Source: Colwellia sp. D2M02 (GTDB lineage: Bacteria; Pseudomonadota; Gammaproteobacteria; Enterobacterales; Alteromonadaceae). From it: DNA of 64,000 nt. Shown here in pieces: positions 1-9,346 of this stretch; position 1 is the stretch's first letter; each line of letters starts with the position of its first letter. Below the pieces are notes generated by a model that was given only the letters and a program-made list of their open reading frames with translations, did no database searches and was not told the origin of the DNA. The stretch is from positions 2,823-66,822 of the forward strand of contig NZ_JAHKPW010000011.1 of NCBI RefSeq assembly GCF_018860755.1. The letters run 5' to 3'. The position numbers and the translations under genes were made by a program.

Positions 1-28
1 GCTTATCATATGAAAAGAAGAAAAACTA

Positions 29-313
29 TCAAGCTAGCAATTCATAAAATAATTTTTGTTGATATTTCAATTTGTTAAACATTTCTTTAACTAAGTTCAG
101 ATTAGTTAAGTAGGCTCGTGCTTCTCGTACATTATTCAGGGTATTTTTAGAGGTAAGTACGCGTACAAAAGTATCTTGTGCAATATCTGCAGAGTTATGT
201 TCACACAATGTTTTTTTTACGCAGCCAAGCATGTAGCCAAGTATAATTTTGGCGATACATGTTACTCAGTTTATGTTGCAACGTGCTGTTATCTATAAGC
301 ACAACATATCTCT
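29..313 (-). pseudogene. Remnant of a FecI-type ECF sigma factor
   Basis: Translating the minus strand in two frames gives the N-terminal half of a FecI-like iron-regulated sigma factor. One frame (from about 313) reads MYRQNYTWLHAWLRKK, the usual start of sigma region 2. After the run of eight T at 211-218 the reading moves to another frame, CEHNSADIAQDTFVRVL and then VREARAYLT, which continues region 2. Homology fades near position 100 and the frame stops at 29, so the DNA-binding region 4 is missing. The frameshift at a homopolymer and the loss of the C-terminal half say it is dead. The next genes to the right are a TonB receptor operon on the other strand, so the lost partner genes are unknown. 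A Fur-like site lies just upstream of it. Confidence 0.72.
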
Positions 314-334
314 ATAAGACAAAAACTACGACAT

Positions 335-359
335 AATAATAGTTATCATTTGCATTATC
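335..359 (-). promoter_or_regulatory. Fur-box-like site upstream of the sigma remnant
   Basis: On the minus strand this reads GATAATGCAAATGATAACT, close to the Fur consensus GATAATGATAATCATTATC in its first hexamers. It lies where the promoter of the broken sigma factor gene would be. It could also serve the plus-strand operon starting at 628, but that is 270 bases away. Match judged by eye. Confidence 0.4.
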
Positions 360-627
360 AAGTATGACGATAGTTTACTATAGCAAAAATAATCTAGTAA
401 GGCAGATAATCGATAAACAACCCTAACATCCCCTATGTACTATCCAATCAGCGCCCTTTCAAAAAAGTTATATTAAAACATACCAACAACAACTTAAAAT
501 TTAAAACCCCTTAAAATACAATAAACAGTTGTAACAAATGTTATTTTATAACAAAATATAAATAGTGATAATATAACAACATCAATTTATCCCTTAAAAT
601 AAAATAACCCACCTCTTCGGAGCTCGC
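360..627. other. AT-rich intergenic region, presumed promoter of the ABC/TonB operon
   Basis: This very AT-rich stretch holds no open frame I would believe. It must carry the promoter of the plus-strand operon. A run resembling the other iron-type sites, with atagtgataatataacaa, occurs around 562-580. A ribosome site CGGAG lies about 8 bases before the ATG at 628. Confidence 0.35.
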
Positions 628-1410
628 ATGATTGAAATAAAAAACCTTACTAAGCGTTTTGGTAGCCACCAAGCGCTTGACTCACTCAGCTTTAATGTGC
701 CCGCCGGCCAAGTAATGTGTTTACTTGGCGCTAATGGCGCAGGTAAAAGTACGACACTTAATTTATTATTAAACTTTATAGAACCTGACAGTGGCGAAAT
801 GACTATTGACGGTGATAGCGTAGTTATTTCTCCAGAGAAAACTAAACAGAAGTTGGTGTACTTGCCTGAGCAAGTCAATTTATATGAAGAGTTTAACGCC
901 TTAGAAAACCTAGTGTATTTGGCAAAGCTAAGTGGTCATGTAACAAGTAACGCAGAAATAGAGCAAGCACTTACCGACACTGGCCTACAAAAATCTGCAT
1001 GGCTTCAGCCATTAAGCAGTTATTCAAAAGGTATGCGTCAAAAGGTAGGCATTGCTTTCGCTTTATTACGAGGCGCTAAAGTACTCTTGCTTGATGAGCC
1101 AACCTCAGGATTAGATCCCAGCGCAACGTTAGAGTTTATTCGTATTATTGAAAAATTAGCTCAACGTGGTGCTGCTATTTTAATGGTCACTCACGATTTA
1201 TATTGTGCACATTGTTTAGCTCATCAAATCGGTATTATGAAACAAGGGCAATTAAAAGCCTTATTAAACAATAACAATCTTTCTCTAGAAGCGCTTGAAA
1301 AAGAATATCACCAGCACATTAGTGACAATAATGAATTAACTAAAACCACTATTTCTGACACCACTTCTAACACTACTCCTTCATCTAAACCAGCTACACA
1401 AAACGCATAA
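628..1410 (+). CDS. ABC transporter ATP-binding protein
   Basis: Cytoplasmic ATPase of an ABC-2-type exporter, 260 aa. The Walker A motif GANGAGKST lies at residues 34-42. A signature-like stretch (SSYSKGMRQKVG) lies near 133-144, the Walker B LLLDEPTSGLDP follows, and there is a His switch in VTHD. Overall it resembles the NosF/CcmA-like single-domain ATPases that pair with ABC-2 permeases. The last 30 residues are a Ser/Thr/Asn-rich tail not needed for ATPase function. It is the first gene of a four-gene operon whose third and fourth genes are the matching permeases, with a TonB receptor between them. The substrate cannot be read from the sequence; a metal, haem or peptide ligand is plausible from the company of the receptor. 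Confidence 0.93.
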   Translation: MIEIKNLTKRFGSHQALDSLSFNVPAGQVMCLLGANGAGKSTTLNLLLNFIEPDSGEMTIDGDSVVISPEKTKQKLVYLPEQVNLYEEFNALENLVYLAKLSGHVTSNAEIEQALTDTGLQKSAWLQPLSSYSKGMRQKVGIAFALLRGAKVLLLDEPTSGLDPSATLEFIRIIEKLAQRGAAILMVTHDLYCAHCLAHQIGIMKQGQLKALLNNNNLSLEALEKEYHQHISDNNELTKTTISDTTSNTTPSSKPATQNA

Positions 1411-1426
1411 TTAGGACGTTATTATT

Positions 1427-3433
1427 ATGTTTAAATTTCCATTAAACCCAGTGCGATTAGCATTGGCGTGTACTTTTACTTTTTCTACGCACAGCTATGC
1501 CGAACCAGTGCAAGTGCAAGAGCAAGATTCAACCTTATATATAGGCGAAGTAATCGAAGTTGTTTCACAACACAATAAAACTAAAGAAGCTCAACTTGTA
1601 GGCTCGGTTGATATTATTACGCGTGATCAGCTGCAAAATGAGCACGTTAATGTAACGTTCGATTTATTAAAAAAAATTCCAGGGGTTTATTTCTCTCGCT
1701 TTAACCAAGGCATTATATCTACAGACATTGCCATGCGTGGTTTTAACGCCGAAGGTTCGATGCCACATACTAAACTGCTGATTGATGGCATTCCAAGTAA
1801 CCTTCATGTCGGCTTAAATGAAATGGATGCACTCTTTCCAATGGAAGTTGAGTGGATGGAAGTTGTGAAAGGTAATCATGATGCACGTTATGGTTTACAT
1901 AACTTAGCAGGTAACATTAACTTACACAGCCGTCGTGACGACGCAAAAGAAGTAGAGCTACTAGTGGGTAGCTTTAATACCCTAGAAGCTCAAGGTTATT
2001 TTGGCGATGTGCAAGACAACTTTTCTCAACACTATTTTGTTGGTGCCCGAAAAACAGACGGTTATCGTGATCATGCGGATTTAGAGAAGCACACTTTTGC
2101 TGGTAAATGGTTTTACCAACCGTCAGACAATACCGACATTGGTTTAGTCGCTCGTTATTTTGACTATGAAGCTGATGCACCCGGTTATTTAACTGAGCAA
2201 GCGGCGCAAGAAGACCCTACTCAATCAGCGGATTATGCCCGTGATGATTCAGGGGATAAGCAAACACGCCATATAAGTGCTCATATTGATCACGACGTAA
2301 ATAACAATTTATACCTCAATCTAAAAACCTACTGGCAACAGTTTGATCGTCATCGTTATGTCCGCTACTCACAGCAATCTTTACAACAAGAACGATTAGA
2401 AAAAGATCAACAAATCGGCGCCATTGCTACGTTAGGATACAACATTAGCAAGCAATGGTTATTAACCGCCGGGTTAGATTATCAAGGACAGGACAACACC
2501 AACCAACGTTTCGTTACTGAAAAAAAACAACGCATTAAGCAAAGCCGTTACTGGGATTTTACCTACAACAATTATGGTGGTTTTACCCAGTTGCAATATA
2601 AAGGCGAACAATTGCTGATTAGTGGTGGTTTACGCGCCGATGGTTTTTCTGGCGAACTAACCAACCAGTTAAATGGTGAAAAAAAGGATATTAATGATAG
2701 CGGAATTACCGTACAACCTAAGCTTAACGTACTGTATGAAGTTATTCCTAACCTTAATTTATTTGCTAACTACGGCGTAAGTTTTCAGGCACCTACAGGC
2801 AGTAAAGCCTATGTTAGTGATACAAATAACGATTATAACTTATCAAAAAACTACGGTTACGAGGCTGGGATAAAATGGCAACCTTTTGACTGGTTAGATA
2901 CTCGCGTCTCGCTATGGCAACAAGATGCCAAAGACGAGTTAACCCAAAAAACAGACGGCTCAGGCGACTTTGAAAACTTAGGTGAAACTAAACGTGATGG
3001 TTGGGACCTCGGCTTTAGTGCTTACCTTGATGACACCTGGTCAGCTTTTGGCTCGTACACTCGTCAAGAAGCAAAGCTAGTAGAGCCTGGCGAAAACCAA
3101 CAAGCAAGCCAAGGCAATTGGCTCAGAGGTGTACCTGAATATACCGCTACTTTGGGCGTAATTTACCAGCCTATTGAAGTTGCTAAAGTGTCGCTATTTG
3201 GTCACTTTCAAGGTGATTATTACGTCAGCAACGTTATACAAGATAAGCGCTACGGCCAATACACAATTATCGACTTAGCGTTTGATTATGACTTAGGCTG
3301 GGGTAATGCCGGAGTACGAATGAATAATGTTTTTGATACTTACCATGAATACGTTTATTTGGTGGGTAGTGAAACCATTCACTCTCCTAGTGATGGACGT
3401 GCCATTAACTTAAGTTTGTCCTACCGCTTTTAG
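1427..3433 (+). CDS. TonB-dependent outer membrane receptor
   Basis: Ligand-gated outer membrane porin of 668 aa, powered by TonB. A signal peptide covers about residues 1-25 (cleavage near SYA-EP). A plug domain follows at about 45-155, with the usual VDIITRDQL, IPGVYFSR, IAMRGF and KLLIDGIPS stretches and NAR-type ARYGLHNLAGNINL. The rest is a 22-strand barrel ending in LSLSYRF, with the terminal Phe needed for barrel insertion. There is no N-terminal STN signalling domain, unlike the receptors at the right end of the window. It sits between the ATPase and the two permeases with gaps of 16 and 12 bases, so receptor and exporter-type ABC system are co-expressed. The ligand is unknown. Confidence 0.93.
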   Translation: MFKFPLNPVRLALACTFTFSTHSYAEPVQVQEQDSTLYIGEVIEVVSQHNKTKEAQLVGSVDIITRDQLQNEHVNVTFDLLKKIPGVYFSRFNQGIISTDIAMRGFNAEGSMPHTKLLIDGIPSNLHVGLNEMDALFPMEVEWMEVVKGNHDARYGLHNLAGNINLHSRRDDAKEVELLVGSFNTLEAQGYFGDVQDNFSQHYFVGARKTDGYRDHADLEKHTFAGKWFYQPSDNTDIGLVARYFDYEADAPGYLTEQAAQEDPTQSADYARDDSGDKQTRHISAHIDHDVNNNLYLNLKTYWQQFDRHRYVRYSQQSLQQERLEKDQQIGAIATLGYNISKQWLLTAGLDYQGQDNTNQRFVTEKKQRIKQSRYWDFTYNNYGGFTQLQYKGEQLLISGGLRADGFSGELTNQLNGEKKDINDSGITVQPKLNVLYEVIPNLNLFANYGVSFQAPTGSKAYVSDTNNDYNLSKNYGYEAGIKWQPFDWLDTRVSLWQQDAKDELTQKTDGSGDFENLGETKRDGWDLGFSAYLDDTWSAFGSYTRQEAKLVEPGENQQASQGNWLRGVPEYTATLGVIYQPIEVAKVSLFGHFQGDYYVSNVIQDKRYGQYTIIDLAFDYDLGWGNAGVRMNNVFDTYHEYVYLVGSETIHSPSDGRAINLSLSYRF

Positions 3434-3445
3434 AAGGAATTAACC

Positions 3446-4888
3446 ATGTTTAATAACACCAGCTTCAGTGTCTGTAAGCACGAACTGAAGCTCAAATTAA
3501 AAAATCAAAGTATTTGGCTGCTGTTTGCCTTAATGCAAATACTGTTAGCTATTTCACTATGGACCAGTTGGCAGCAATACCAACATAGTCAAAATATACA
3601 GAGCACTTCACAAGCATTAGTTGAAGAACAGTGGAATGCGCAGCCCGATAGACACCCGCATCGTGTTGCCCATTTTGGTCACTTTGCTTTTAGACCACCA
3701 AGCGTTTTAAGCTATTTTGACGTGGGCGTAAATAACTGGGTTGGTCATAGTGTATTTTTAGAAGCGCATAAACAAAACAGCGCTAACTTTGCCAATGATA
3801 GCCACGGCAGTACTTTATTACGTTTTTCAGAACTGAGTATTGCCAATATTTTATTACTGATATGGCCATTACTGTTAATTGTTATGGCATTTGCCAGTAT
3901 TAGTGGAGAGCGACAGAGCGGCACCTTAAAACAATTAATGTCGATGGGAGTTAAGTTTAGAGTATTACTCGTGGGCAAGGGTTTAGCTTATTGGCTATTG
4001 TCATTATCATTTTTACTGCCTATTTTTTTAATCACTATCATTGTCGCACTAAATACCGATTTAGCTTTTACTGGCGAGGTAATGACTCGTCTTGGCTTAC
4101 TATTTATTAGTTACGCCTTGTATTGCTTTTTTTGGGTAGTCGTCATTTTATTGTGTTCAAGCCTAACGCAGTCACCTAAAGTTAGCTTAAGCGTTTTAAT
4201 TACTTTATGGTTTACGCTCACAGTATTAACGCCACGTGCATTAGCTGAAATAGCACAGCACCTATACCCGCAAAAAAACAGCAACGATATGGCGCTAGCG
4301 GTAAAACTTGATGTGCGCAAGGTAGGCGATAGCCACAAGCCTAACGATCCACATTTTAATGCCTTTAAAGCCAAAATATTAGCTGAATACGGTGTTACAA
4401 CGGTGGCTGAATTACCGGTTAATTATCGCGGCTTAGTCATGCAAGAAGGTGAACGTATTACCGCTGAAATATACCAACGCCACAATGAAAAACAATTACA
4501 ACAGTTTGCCGCACAACAACGCTTTATTAGTCACTTTTATTGGTTAAACCCTTATTTAGCGGTACGTGACTTATCCATGGCATTAAGCGCTTCAGACCAG
4601 AGACATTTTTCTGATTTTGAGCAGCAAGCCGAACAACATCGCTACAACCGAATACAAAAGCTTAATGATTTACATATTAATGAAATTGAGCTTCATAATG
4701 ATCGCGGCCAACGTGTTAGTGCTAATTTTTGGCAACAATTCCCTGAATTTCATTATCAGCAACCACCGCTAGCATGGTCATTACAGCACATGTTACTTGC
4801 TGCTATCGCGCCGTTACTGTCATTGGTTATTTTATTGTTATTACTTACACGCAAAAAGCTACAAAGGAGAGCAATTGTTCATGCTTAA
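3446..4888 (+). CDS. ABC-2-type permease, DUF3526-like, first of two
   Basis: Inner membrane permease subunit of 480 aa for the ATPase at 628. One membrane helix lies near residues 22-40. A periplasmic stretch rich in His and aromatic residues follows, then a block of about five helices from 130 to 260. The permease motif ISGERQSGTLKQLMSMGV lies at the end of the first helix of that block, as in ABC-2 proteins. A large soluble loop (about 270-445) comes next and a last helix precedes the basic C-terminus. The architecture matches permeases annotated with DUF3526, which often come as pairs. It overlaps the second permease by 8 bases. Confidence 0.82.
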   Translation: MFNNTSFSVCKHELKLKLKNQSIWLLFALMQILLAISLWTSWQQYQHSQNIQSTSQALVEEQWNAQPDRHPHRVAHFGHFAFRPPSVLSYFDVGVNNWVGHSVFLEAHKQNSANFANDSHGSTLLRFSELSIANILLLIWPLLLIVMAFASISGERQSGTLKQLMSMGVKFRVLLVGKGLAYWLLSLSFLLPIFLITIIVALNTDLAFTGEVMTRLGLLFISYALYCFFWVVVILLCSSLTQSPKVSLSVLITLWFTLTVLTPRALAEIAQHLYPQKNSNDMALAVKLDVRKVGDSHKPNDPHFNAFKAKILAEYGVTTVAELPVNYRGLVMQEGERITAEIYQRHNEKQLQQFAAQQRFISHFYWLNPYLAVRDLSMALSASDQRHFSDFEQQAEQHRYNRIQKLNDLHINEIELHNDRGQRVSANFWQQFPEFHYQQPPLAWSLQHMLLAAIAPLLSLVILLLLLTRKKLQRRAIVHA

Positions 4889-6293
4889 CATTAATAAATT
4901 GAGTGCGAGTATTCTCGCCTTTGAGCTCAAACGTTTGTTTCACGGCGCTGCGACTAAAGTTAGTCTATTGGTATTTATTATCAGTGGCTTATTGGCTATT
5001 TACCTCGGTGCTAATAGTTACAAAGCTTTACGTATCGACCAAGTAAAGTCCGCCATTGTCTTTAAAAAAGAGCGTGAGCATATTCAACAACGTGAGCAAT
5101 TGCCTGAAATGGGGTCACTTGCCTATTACGCACACTCACCAACAGCTTGGCAATTGTCACCTTGGACGGCATTATTTGTTGGACAAAGCCAAAATAACCT
5201 CGTTGCCATGAAAGTTAATGCGTTAGCACTACAAGGGCAAATTTATAATAAAGAATTAATTAACCCTAGTAAGCATCGTACTGGTGGCTTCGATTTAGGC
5301 TTTATTCTTGCGTATATGTTACCCATTTTAATTGGCGTACTTAGCGTAAATTTACTCAGCGAAGAGCGCCAATCTGGTCGTTGGCGATTACTTAGCGCCT
5401 TTGCTAACCACAGCGCTAAAAAGTTAATTTGGCGTGCATTATTACAGCGCTTTGTGCTGGTTAGCTTAATTATTTCATTGCTCTTTATTAGCAGTGCTGT
5501 ATTACTAAGCCTGCCTTTTGATGGCATGTTCTTTACCTTCTTGGCGTTAAGTTTAACTTACACCGCTTTTTGGTTTTTTGTCGCTGCTTTAATCATGAGC
5601 CTTAATAAAAGTTCGCTTTATAACAGCCTAGCGTTTATTGCCAGTTGGTTAGTCATTGCGGTCTTAATCCCGGGCTTTATTCATTTAGGGCTAAGCAGTC
5701 AGTTCACTAATGCTGAACCGCTAAAAGCAAGTACTACCCAGCGATTGGTGTTGAACGATGGTTGGGATCAAGATAAGCAAGCCGCACTCGAGGAATTTGT
5801 GCAAGACTACCCGCAATATCGTGAAAAAATAGCTTATGAAGCCGATTTTCACTGGAAGTGGTATTACGCCATGCAACAATTGAGTGATTTATCGGTCGCT
5901 GAAAACTGGAATACCTATATTGCAGAGCAACAGCAAAAGCAAAGCTGGCTAACTCGGCTAAGTGTGTTATCCCCTAGTTTATTATTTCAAATGCAATTGA
6001 ATAAATTAGCCGGTAGCGATACTCAAGCACACAGCGCTTATATTGATTCAGTACGCCAGTATCATCAGCAAATAAGGGAGTTTATTTATCCTTATTTGTT
6101 TAATGACACGCCAGTAACAAGCGAGGATATTGATACGTTTCCGTTATTTGCAGAACAAATATCAATAGAAAAACCACAAATATTACCATCAAGCACACCA
6201 CTAAGTGATTATGCATGGTTAGTATTACTGGGGTTAACTTGTGTGCTTGCGGGTGTTAGTCGTCAGCGCTTTAATAAACTACGCGTTAGCTAA
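4881..6293 (+). CDS. ABC-2-type permease, DUF3526-like, second of two
   Basis: Paralogous partner of the preceding permease, 470 aa, with the same order: one N-terminal helix, a short periplasmic part, a block of helices with LSEERQSGRWRLLSAF, a large soluble loop and a C-terminal helix. The open frame extends further upstream, but I place the start at the ATG at 4881. It has AAAGGAGAG upstream and overlaps the stop of the first permease by 8 bases, typical of translational coupling. The pair probably forms the heterodimeric channel. Transport direction and substrate are unknown. Confidence 0.82.
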   Translation: MLNINKLSASILAFELKRLFHGAATKVSLLVFIISGLLAIYLGANSYKALRIDQVKSAIVFKKEREHIQQREQLPEMGSLAYYAHSPTAWQLSPWTALFVGQSQNNLVAMKVNALALQGQIYNKELINPSKHRTGGFDLGFILAYMLPILIGVLSVNLLSEERQSGRWRLLSAFANHSAKKLIWRALLQRFVLVSLIISLLFISSAVLLSLPFDGMFFTFLALSLTYTAFWFFVAALIMSLNKSSLYNSLAFIASWLVIAVLIPGFIHLGLSSQFTNAEPLKASTTQRLVLNDGWDQDKQAALEEFVQDYPQYREKIAYEADFHWKWYYAMQQLSDLSVAENWNTYIAEQQQKQSWLTRLSVLSPSLLFQMQLNKLAGSDTQAHSAYIDSVRQYHQQIREFIYPYLFNDTPVTSEDIDTFPLFAEQISIEKPQILPSSTPLSDYAWLVLLGLTCVLAGVSRQRFNKLRVS

Positions 6294-6301
6294 CTTATTC
6301 A

Positions 6302-6333
6302 GACTAACCTTATTAAACTAAATAGGGTTAGTC
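6302..6333. terminator. Hairpin between convergent genes
   Basis: GACTAACCTTATT pairs with AATAGGGTTAGTC across a six-base loop, with one G-U pair. It lies between the end of the plus-strand operon and the end of the minus-strand ligase gene, overlapping the latter's stop codon. No clear T-run follows on either strand, so it may be a weak bidirectional terminator. Confidence 0.4.
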
Positions 6334-7041
6334 ATAAAGCTTGCTATTGATAAAAGCAGAGGTTAATTGTTGATATAAACTATCAATACTTGGCCTCTCT
6401 TTACTTTGTGAGAACAGAGTGGTGTGTACATTGGCTTTTACGCGTTCTTCTTTATTACATAAGTGATAACACAAATTCACTGGTTTAATGATTTCATTAA
6501 GTAACACATCAATCAAAATAAAGGCTTGTGCGAGCACTATTTTACCGCCGCCTTTTTTCAAAATAACCCGCTGTGCGGTACCAACAATTTTTTTACCATT
6601 AAGATTAATATTGTAGTCACCATCACAGTACGAATCCTTAGTTGCATGTACTTGGCTTGATAAACCAAATTGCTGAAAGAATTGCTGTAACACCGTACAT
6701 AAGTTTTCGTACGCTTGGGTAATTGAATACGGTGTTTGATCTGACCAAATATAAAGGTGCGAAAGATTAATAATACCAGGGCACTGTGGTACGGGAGCTC
6801 CGCCAGTTTTACGAGAATATAACTGCCAGCCTTCAGCTAATAAACCTTGGGTAAGCTGCGTTGATTCAGGCCATTTTTTACCTGCTGGCAATACTAAGGT
6901 TGGTTGTTTCGATTGCCATAAGAGTAAGCACTGATCAACCTCACCCGCTTGCATTTGTGCAATAAGCGCGGTCTCTTTCTCAAAAACAGTCGCAACGGTG
7001 GTGTTACTGTAACGCAGGAGTTTATTGCGATGTTTATTCAT
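6328..7041 (-). CDS. Lipoate-protein ligase A family protein
   Basis: Member of the BPL/LplA/LipB fold family, 237 aa, predicted to attach lipoate or a similar acyl group to a lysine of a target domain. Visible hallmarks are RKTGGAPVPQCPGIINLS, which matches the RRxSGG loop that binds the lipoyl moiety, and DYNINLNGKKIVGTAQR, which carries the lysine that contacts lipoyl-AMP. It lacks the C-terminal accessory domain of full-length LplA, as do many stand-alone family members. It stands alone between the ABC operon and the PepSY operon. A housekeeping ligase, an octanoyltransferase or an unknown acyl-transfer role are all possible. Confidence 0.8.
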   Translation of the reverse strand: MNKHRNKLLRYSNTTVATVFEKETALIAQMQAGEVDQCLLLWQSKQPTLVLPAGKKWPESTQLTQGLLAEGWQLYSRKTGGAPVPQCPGIINLSHLYIWSDQTPYSITQAYENLCTVLQQFFQQFGLSSQVHATKDSYCDGDYNINLNGKKIVGTAQRVILKKGGGKIVLAQAFILIDVLLNEIIKPVNLCYHLCNKEERVKANVHTTLFSQSKERPSIDSLYQQLTSAFINSKLYD

Positions 7042-7149
7042 AATGCTTATTTTCAGTTACCCTAAGGCCCTGTTCAATAATAAAGATATAAACGAGCCAT
7101 TATAAGTAACAAGTGGGCTGAGCTACAAGCAAGTAGCTCATTTAGTTAA

Positions 7150-8757
7150 CTAGTAAGCTGTAGCCTTTATGGCATTCGTTTGTTCGTCTTGTGTTTGAAT
7201 AGCAATTAACGGTGCTTTCGCTAAAAATAATTTAGTAGCAATTAACCAACAGCACAAAGCTAAACTTAATAGCATTACTTCAACCACAAGTACACTGTAG
7301 TAACCTAGCTCAATCATAGTCGTAATGCCTTGCGCGACAAATAACCAATCTAATATTGGGGTTGTAGCAAGCAATATCGCGGTGATTTTAAGAAAAATTG
7401 CTGCGAACCTTTTTTGTGTCGCTAACCCAGAAGATAATAAAAGCGAAAGGGCAATAGCGCTAAATAAACACAAAAAGAATATATAGCTGATGATATCGCT
7501 ACGCCCTACATAATCAATAGCAATAACACGCGCACAAATAAAGCCAACAGCGGTCGCAAAAATAGTACCGATAAAGCCACCCGTTGTCATTGCATACACT
7601 AAACGCAAGCCTAATGGGTTTTGCTTTTCTTTACGTAGACTGGTTTTCTTTTGCAGCCACATTAGGTTGCCCGTTAAAATAATATAACAAGTACCAATAC
7701 CTAATATAAAGAACAACACTCTTAAAGCATAACCGGCAAAGTTACCAAAATGTAAGCTGGTTATAACCTCTAAACCACCGCGCAAGTCATTATCGTAATT
7801 ATCTGTTGTTAAATATAATTCACGCCCAGAAGCAATATGATAAGTCACCTCTTTTTTCGTGGAGAATTGGCTTTCATCCATACCTCTAAAGGTTACTGAA
7901 GCACTTTCATCACCAAAATGATCAATAGAAACTCTTGCTAATGTTACTTCACCTAAACTTTCTTTAGCTTTAACCAGTAAATTATCTAAACCAACAACAG
8001 GAACTTGCACGTTAGTTTCATCTAAGTGCACATCAACAATACCTGCCGCCTCAAATAATTTACCTTGATCGCCACCATAAAGTACTACCGCATAAGAAAT
8101 CTGATAAATAATCAATAAGTTAAATACCAAACCTGAAAATGCATACATAAGATGAAAAGGAAGCCCCATCACACCAATTAAATTGTGCGCATCAAGTAGT
8201 TTATCTTTCTTACCCTCGTGACGATATTGAAAGAATTTATTAATAATTTTACGCCAATGAATGACCACGCCACTTAGTAAAGCCACAAAGAAAAATAAGG
8301 TCACAATACCAACAAAATACAAACCCACCGTTGGAATATGAAGGTCATAATGCAGAGTGTATAAAAAGTTAGCCCAATTGAACCCTGCGCCATCGCCCAG
8401 CACTTTGCCGTCAGAAGACAATAGCAAATGTTTATCTAGGTGTTTCTCTTCTGGCAACTCTTCTTCAAAGTAGAGATTAGCGATAGGCTGCTCTTTTGTC
8501 GGCATTGATAAAATAAAATAGCCATGAGTATGAATCTTGTAGTTTTCACTCACCTTAGCAACGGTTTTATCTAACGGAAATTCATTTTGATAAGAGCCTG
8601 TTGTGAAATGTGGATTTTTCTCCCAAGCACCAATATCTTGCAGAAATAAACTTAATGACCCAGCAAAAAACACGATAAATAACACCGTTGAGATGATCAA
8701 CCCAACCCAAGCGTGCGCATTGGTTAATGCTTTTAAAGATTCCTTATTCATTTCCAT
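7150..8757 (-). CDS. PepSY-associated TM protein, iron-uptake reductase type
   Basis: Inner membrane protein of 535 aa of the PepSY_TM family, whose members sit with siderophore receptors and are thought to reduce ferric siderophores. Helices are seen near 15-37, 140-170, 190-220 and 340-370, with four more in the C-terminal third. Two large periplasmic loops carry the PepSY-like regions. Conserved-looking histidines lie in HAWVG, HYDLHIP, HNLIGVMGLPFHL and HFGNF, suitable for haem ligation within the membrane. It is the third gene of a minus-strand operon, its start overlapping the previous stop in a TAATG. A second Met two codons in (MNKES) is an equally good start. Fur control is expected from the operon's promoter. 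Confidence 0.85.
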   Translation of the reverse strand: MEMNKESLKALTNAHAWVGLIISTVLFIVFFAGSLSLFLQDIGAWEKNPHFTTGSYQNEFPLDKTVAKVSENYKIHTHGYFILSMPTKEQPIANLYFEEELPEEKHLDKHLLLSSDGKVLGDGAGFNWANFLYTLHYDLHIPTVGLYFVGIVTLFFFVALLSGVVIHWRKIINKFFQYRHEGKKDKLLDAHNLIGVMGLPFHLMYAFSGLVFNLLIIYQISYAVVLYGGDQGKLFEAAGIVDVHLDETNVQVPVVGLDNLLVKAKESLGEVTLARVSIDHFGDESASVTFRGMDESQFSTKKEVTYHIASGRELYLTTDNYDNDLRGGLEVITSLHFGNFAGYALRVLFFILGIGTCYIILTGNLMWLQKKTSLRKEKQNPLGLRLVYAMTTGGFIGTIFATAVGFICARVIAIDYVGRSDIISYIFFLCLFSAIALSLLLSSGLATQKRFAAIFLKITAILLATTPILDWLFVAQGITTMIELGYYSVLVVEVMLLSLALCCWLIATKLFLAKAPLIAIQTQDEQTNAIKATAY

Positions 8758-9011
8758 TACCTCAAAGCCAACAGCACAGCATTAACTAGCACTGAAGGTA
8801 TTAATACCAAGCTCAACTTGAACCAAGCTCTTTTAGCGCTAGTAAAACAATAGCTCCAAACTTGAGTACCCGCCCAAAGTGGAAACGCTAATAACAATCC
8901 AATAAGCAGCATAGTGTCTTCTTTAATTGGTAACAGTAAATTGAGGTTTAAAACGAGAGAAACTGACAGTAGCAGCCCAATAATTAAGCCTGCGAAGGTG
9001 CGTGACCACAT
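8757..9011 (-). CDS. Small membrane protein of the PepSY iron-uptake operon
   Basis: A small protein of 84 aa with two or three membrane helices and the N-terminus MWSRTFAGLIIG. It resembles the small hydrophobic proteins (DUF3649-like) that accompany PepSY_TM iron-uptake genes. A longer frame is open upstream, but the ATG at 9011 forms a TAATG overlap with the stop of the preceding gene, and the same arrangement recurs at the next junction, so I take this start. Function unknown beyond the operon context. Confidence 0.72.
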   Translation of the reverse strand: MWSRTFAGLIIGLLLSVSLVLNLNLLLPIKEDTMLLIGLLLAFPLWAGTQVWSYCFTSAKRAWFKLSLVLIPSVLVNAVLLALR

Positions 9012-9328
9012 TATGTATTTCCCCCAATCCAGAAAAAAACTAATGGCAGCAAGCAAATAACGACACTACTTAATCCTAAATAAAATCGTTTATAGGCCGC
9101 AATTAAAGTCACGAGCGGTAAAAAGCAACAGATCAATGCTACACCGGTAATTATCGCAGCAATATTAGGCAAGTAGTGGTTCAAAATTAGCAACATACAA
9201 ACCACTAATACCAAGCTTATTATGCTTGCAGGCGCTTTAGGTAATGAGCTTTTAAAAAAACGTTGCTTGCTGCTGCTGCCATAAAGTAAGCAGCATGCGA
9301 ACCAAGCAGGGATAAAACTTAAAAACAT
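9011..9328 (-). CDS. DUF3325-like membrane protein, first gene of the PepSY operon
   Basis: Protein of 105 aa with three to four predicted helices. The N-terminal stretch FIPAWFACCLLYGSSSKQR is like that of DUF3325 proteins, which are usually found with PepSY_TM and DUF3649 genes and with siderophore receptors. It opens the three-gene operon and lies immediately behind a palindromic, Fur-like promoter element. Family assignment is from memory of sequence pattern and context. Confidence 0.68.
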   Translation of the reverse strand: MFLSFIPAWFACCLLYGSSSKQRFFKSSLPKAPASIISLVLVVCMLLILNHYLPNIAAIITGVALICCFLPLVTLIAAYKRFYLGLSSVVICLLPLVFFWIGGNT

Positions 9329-9346
9329 AATTCACCTAAAATTTAG

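Noticed and set aside
594-878. Open frame of 94 codons on the minus strand over the ABC ATPase gene
   Set aside because: Shadow of a well-supported gene; no family likeness.
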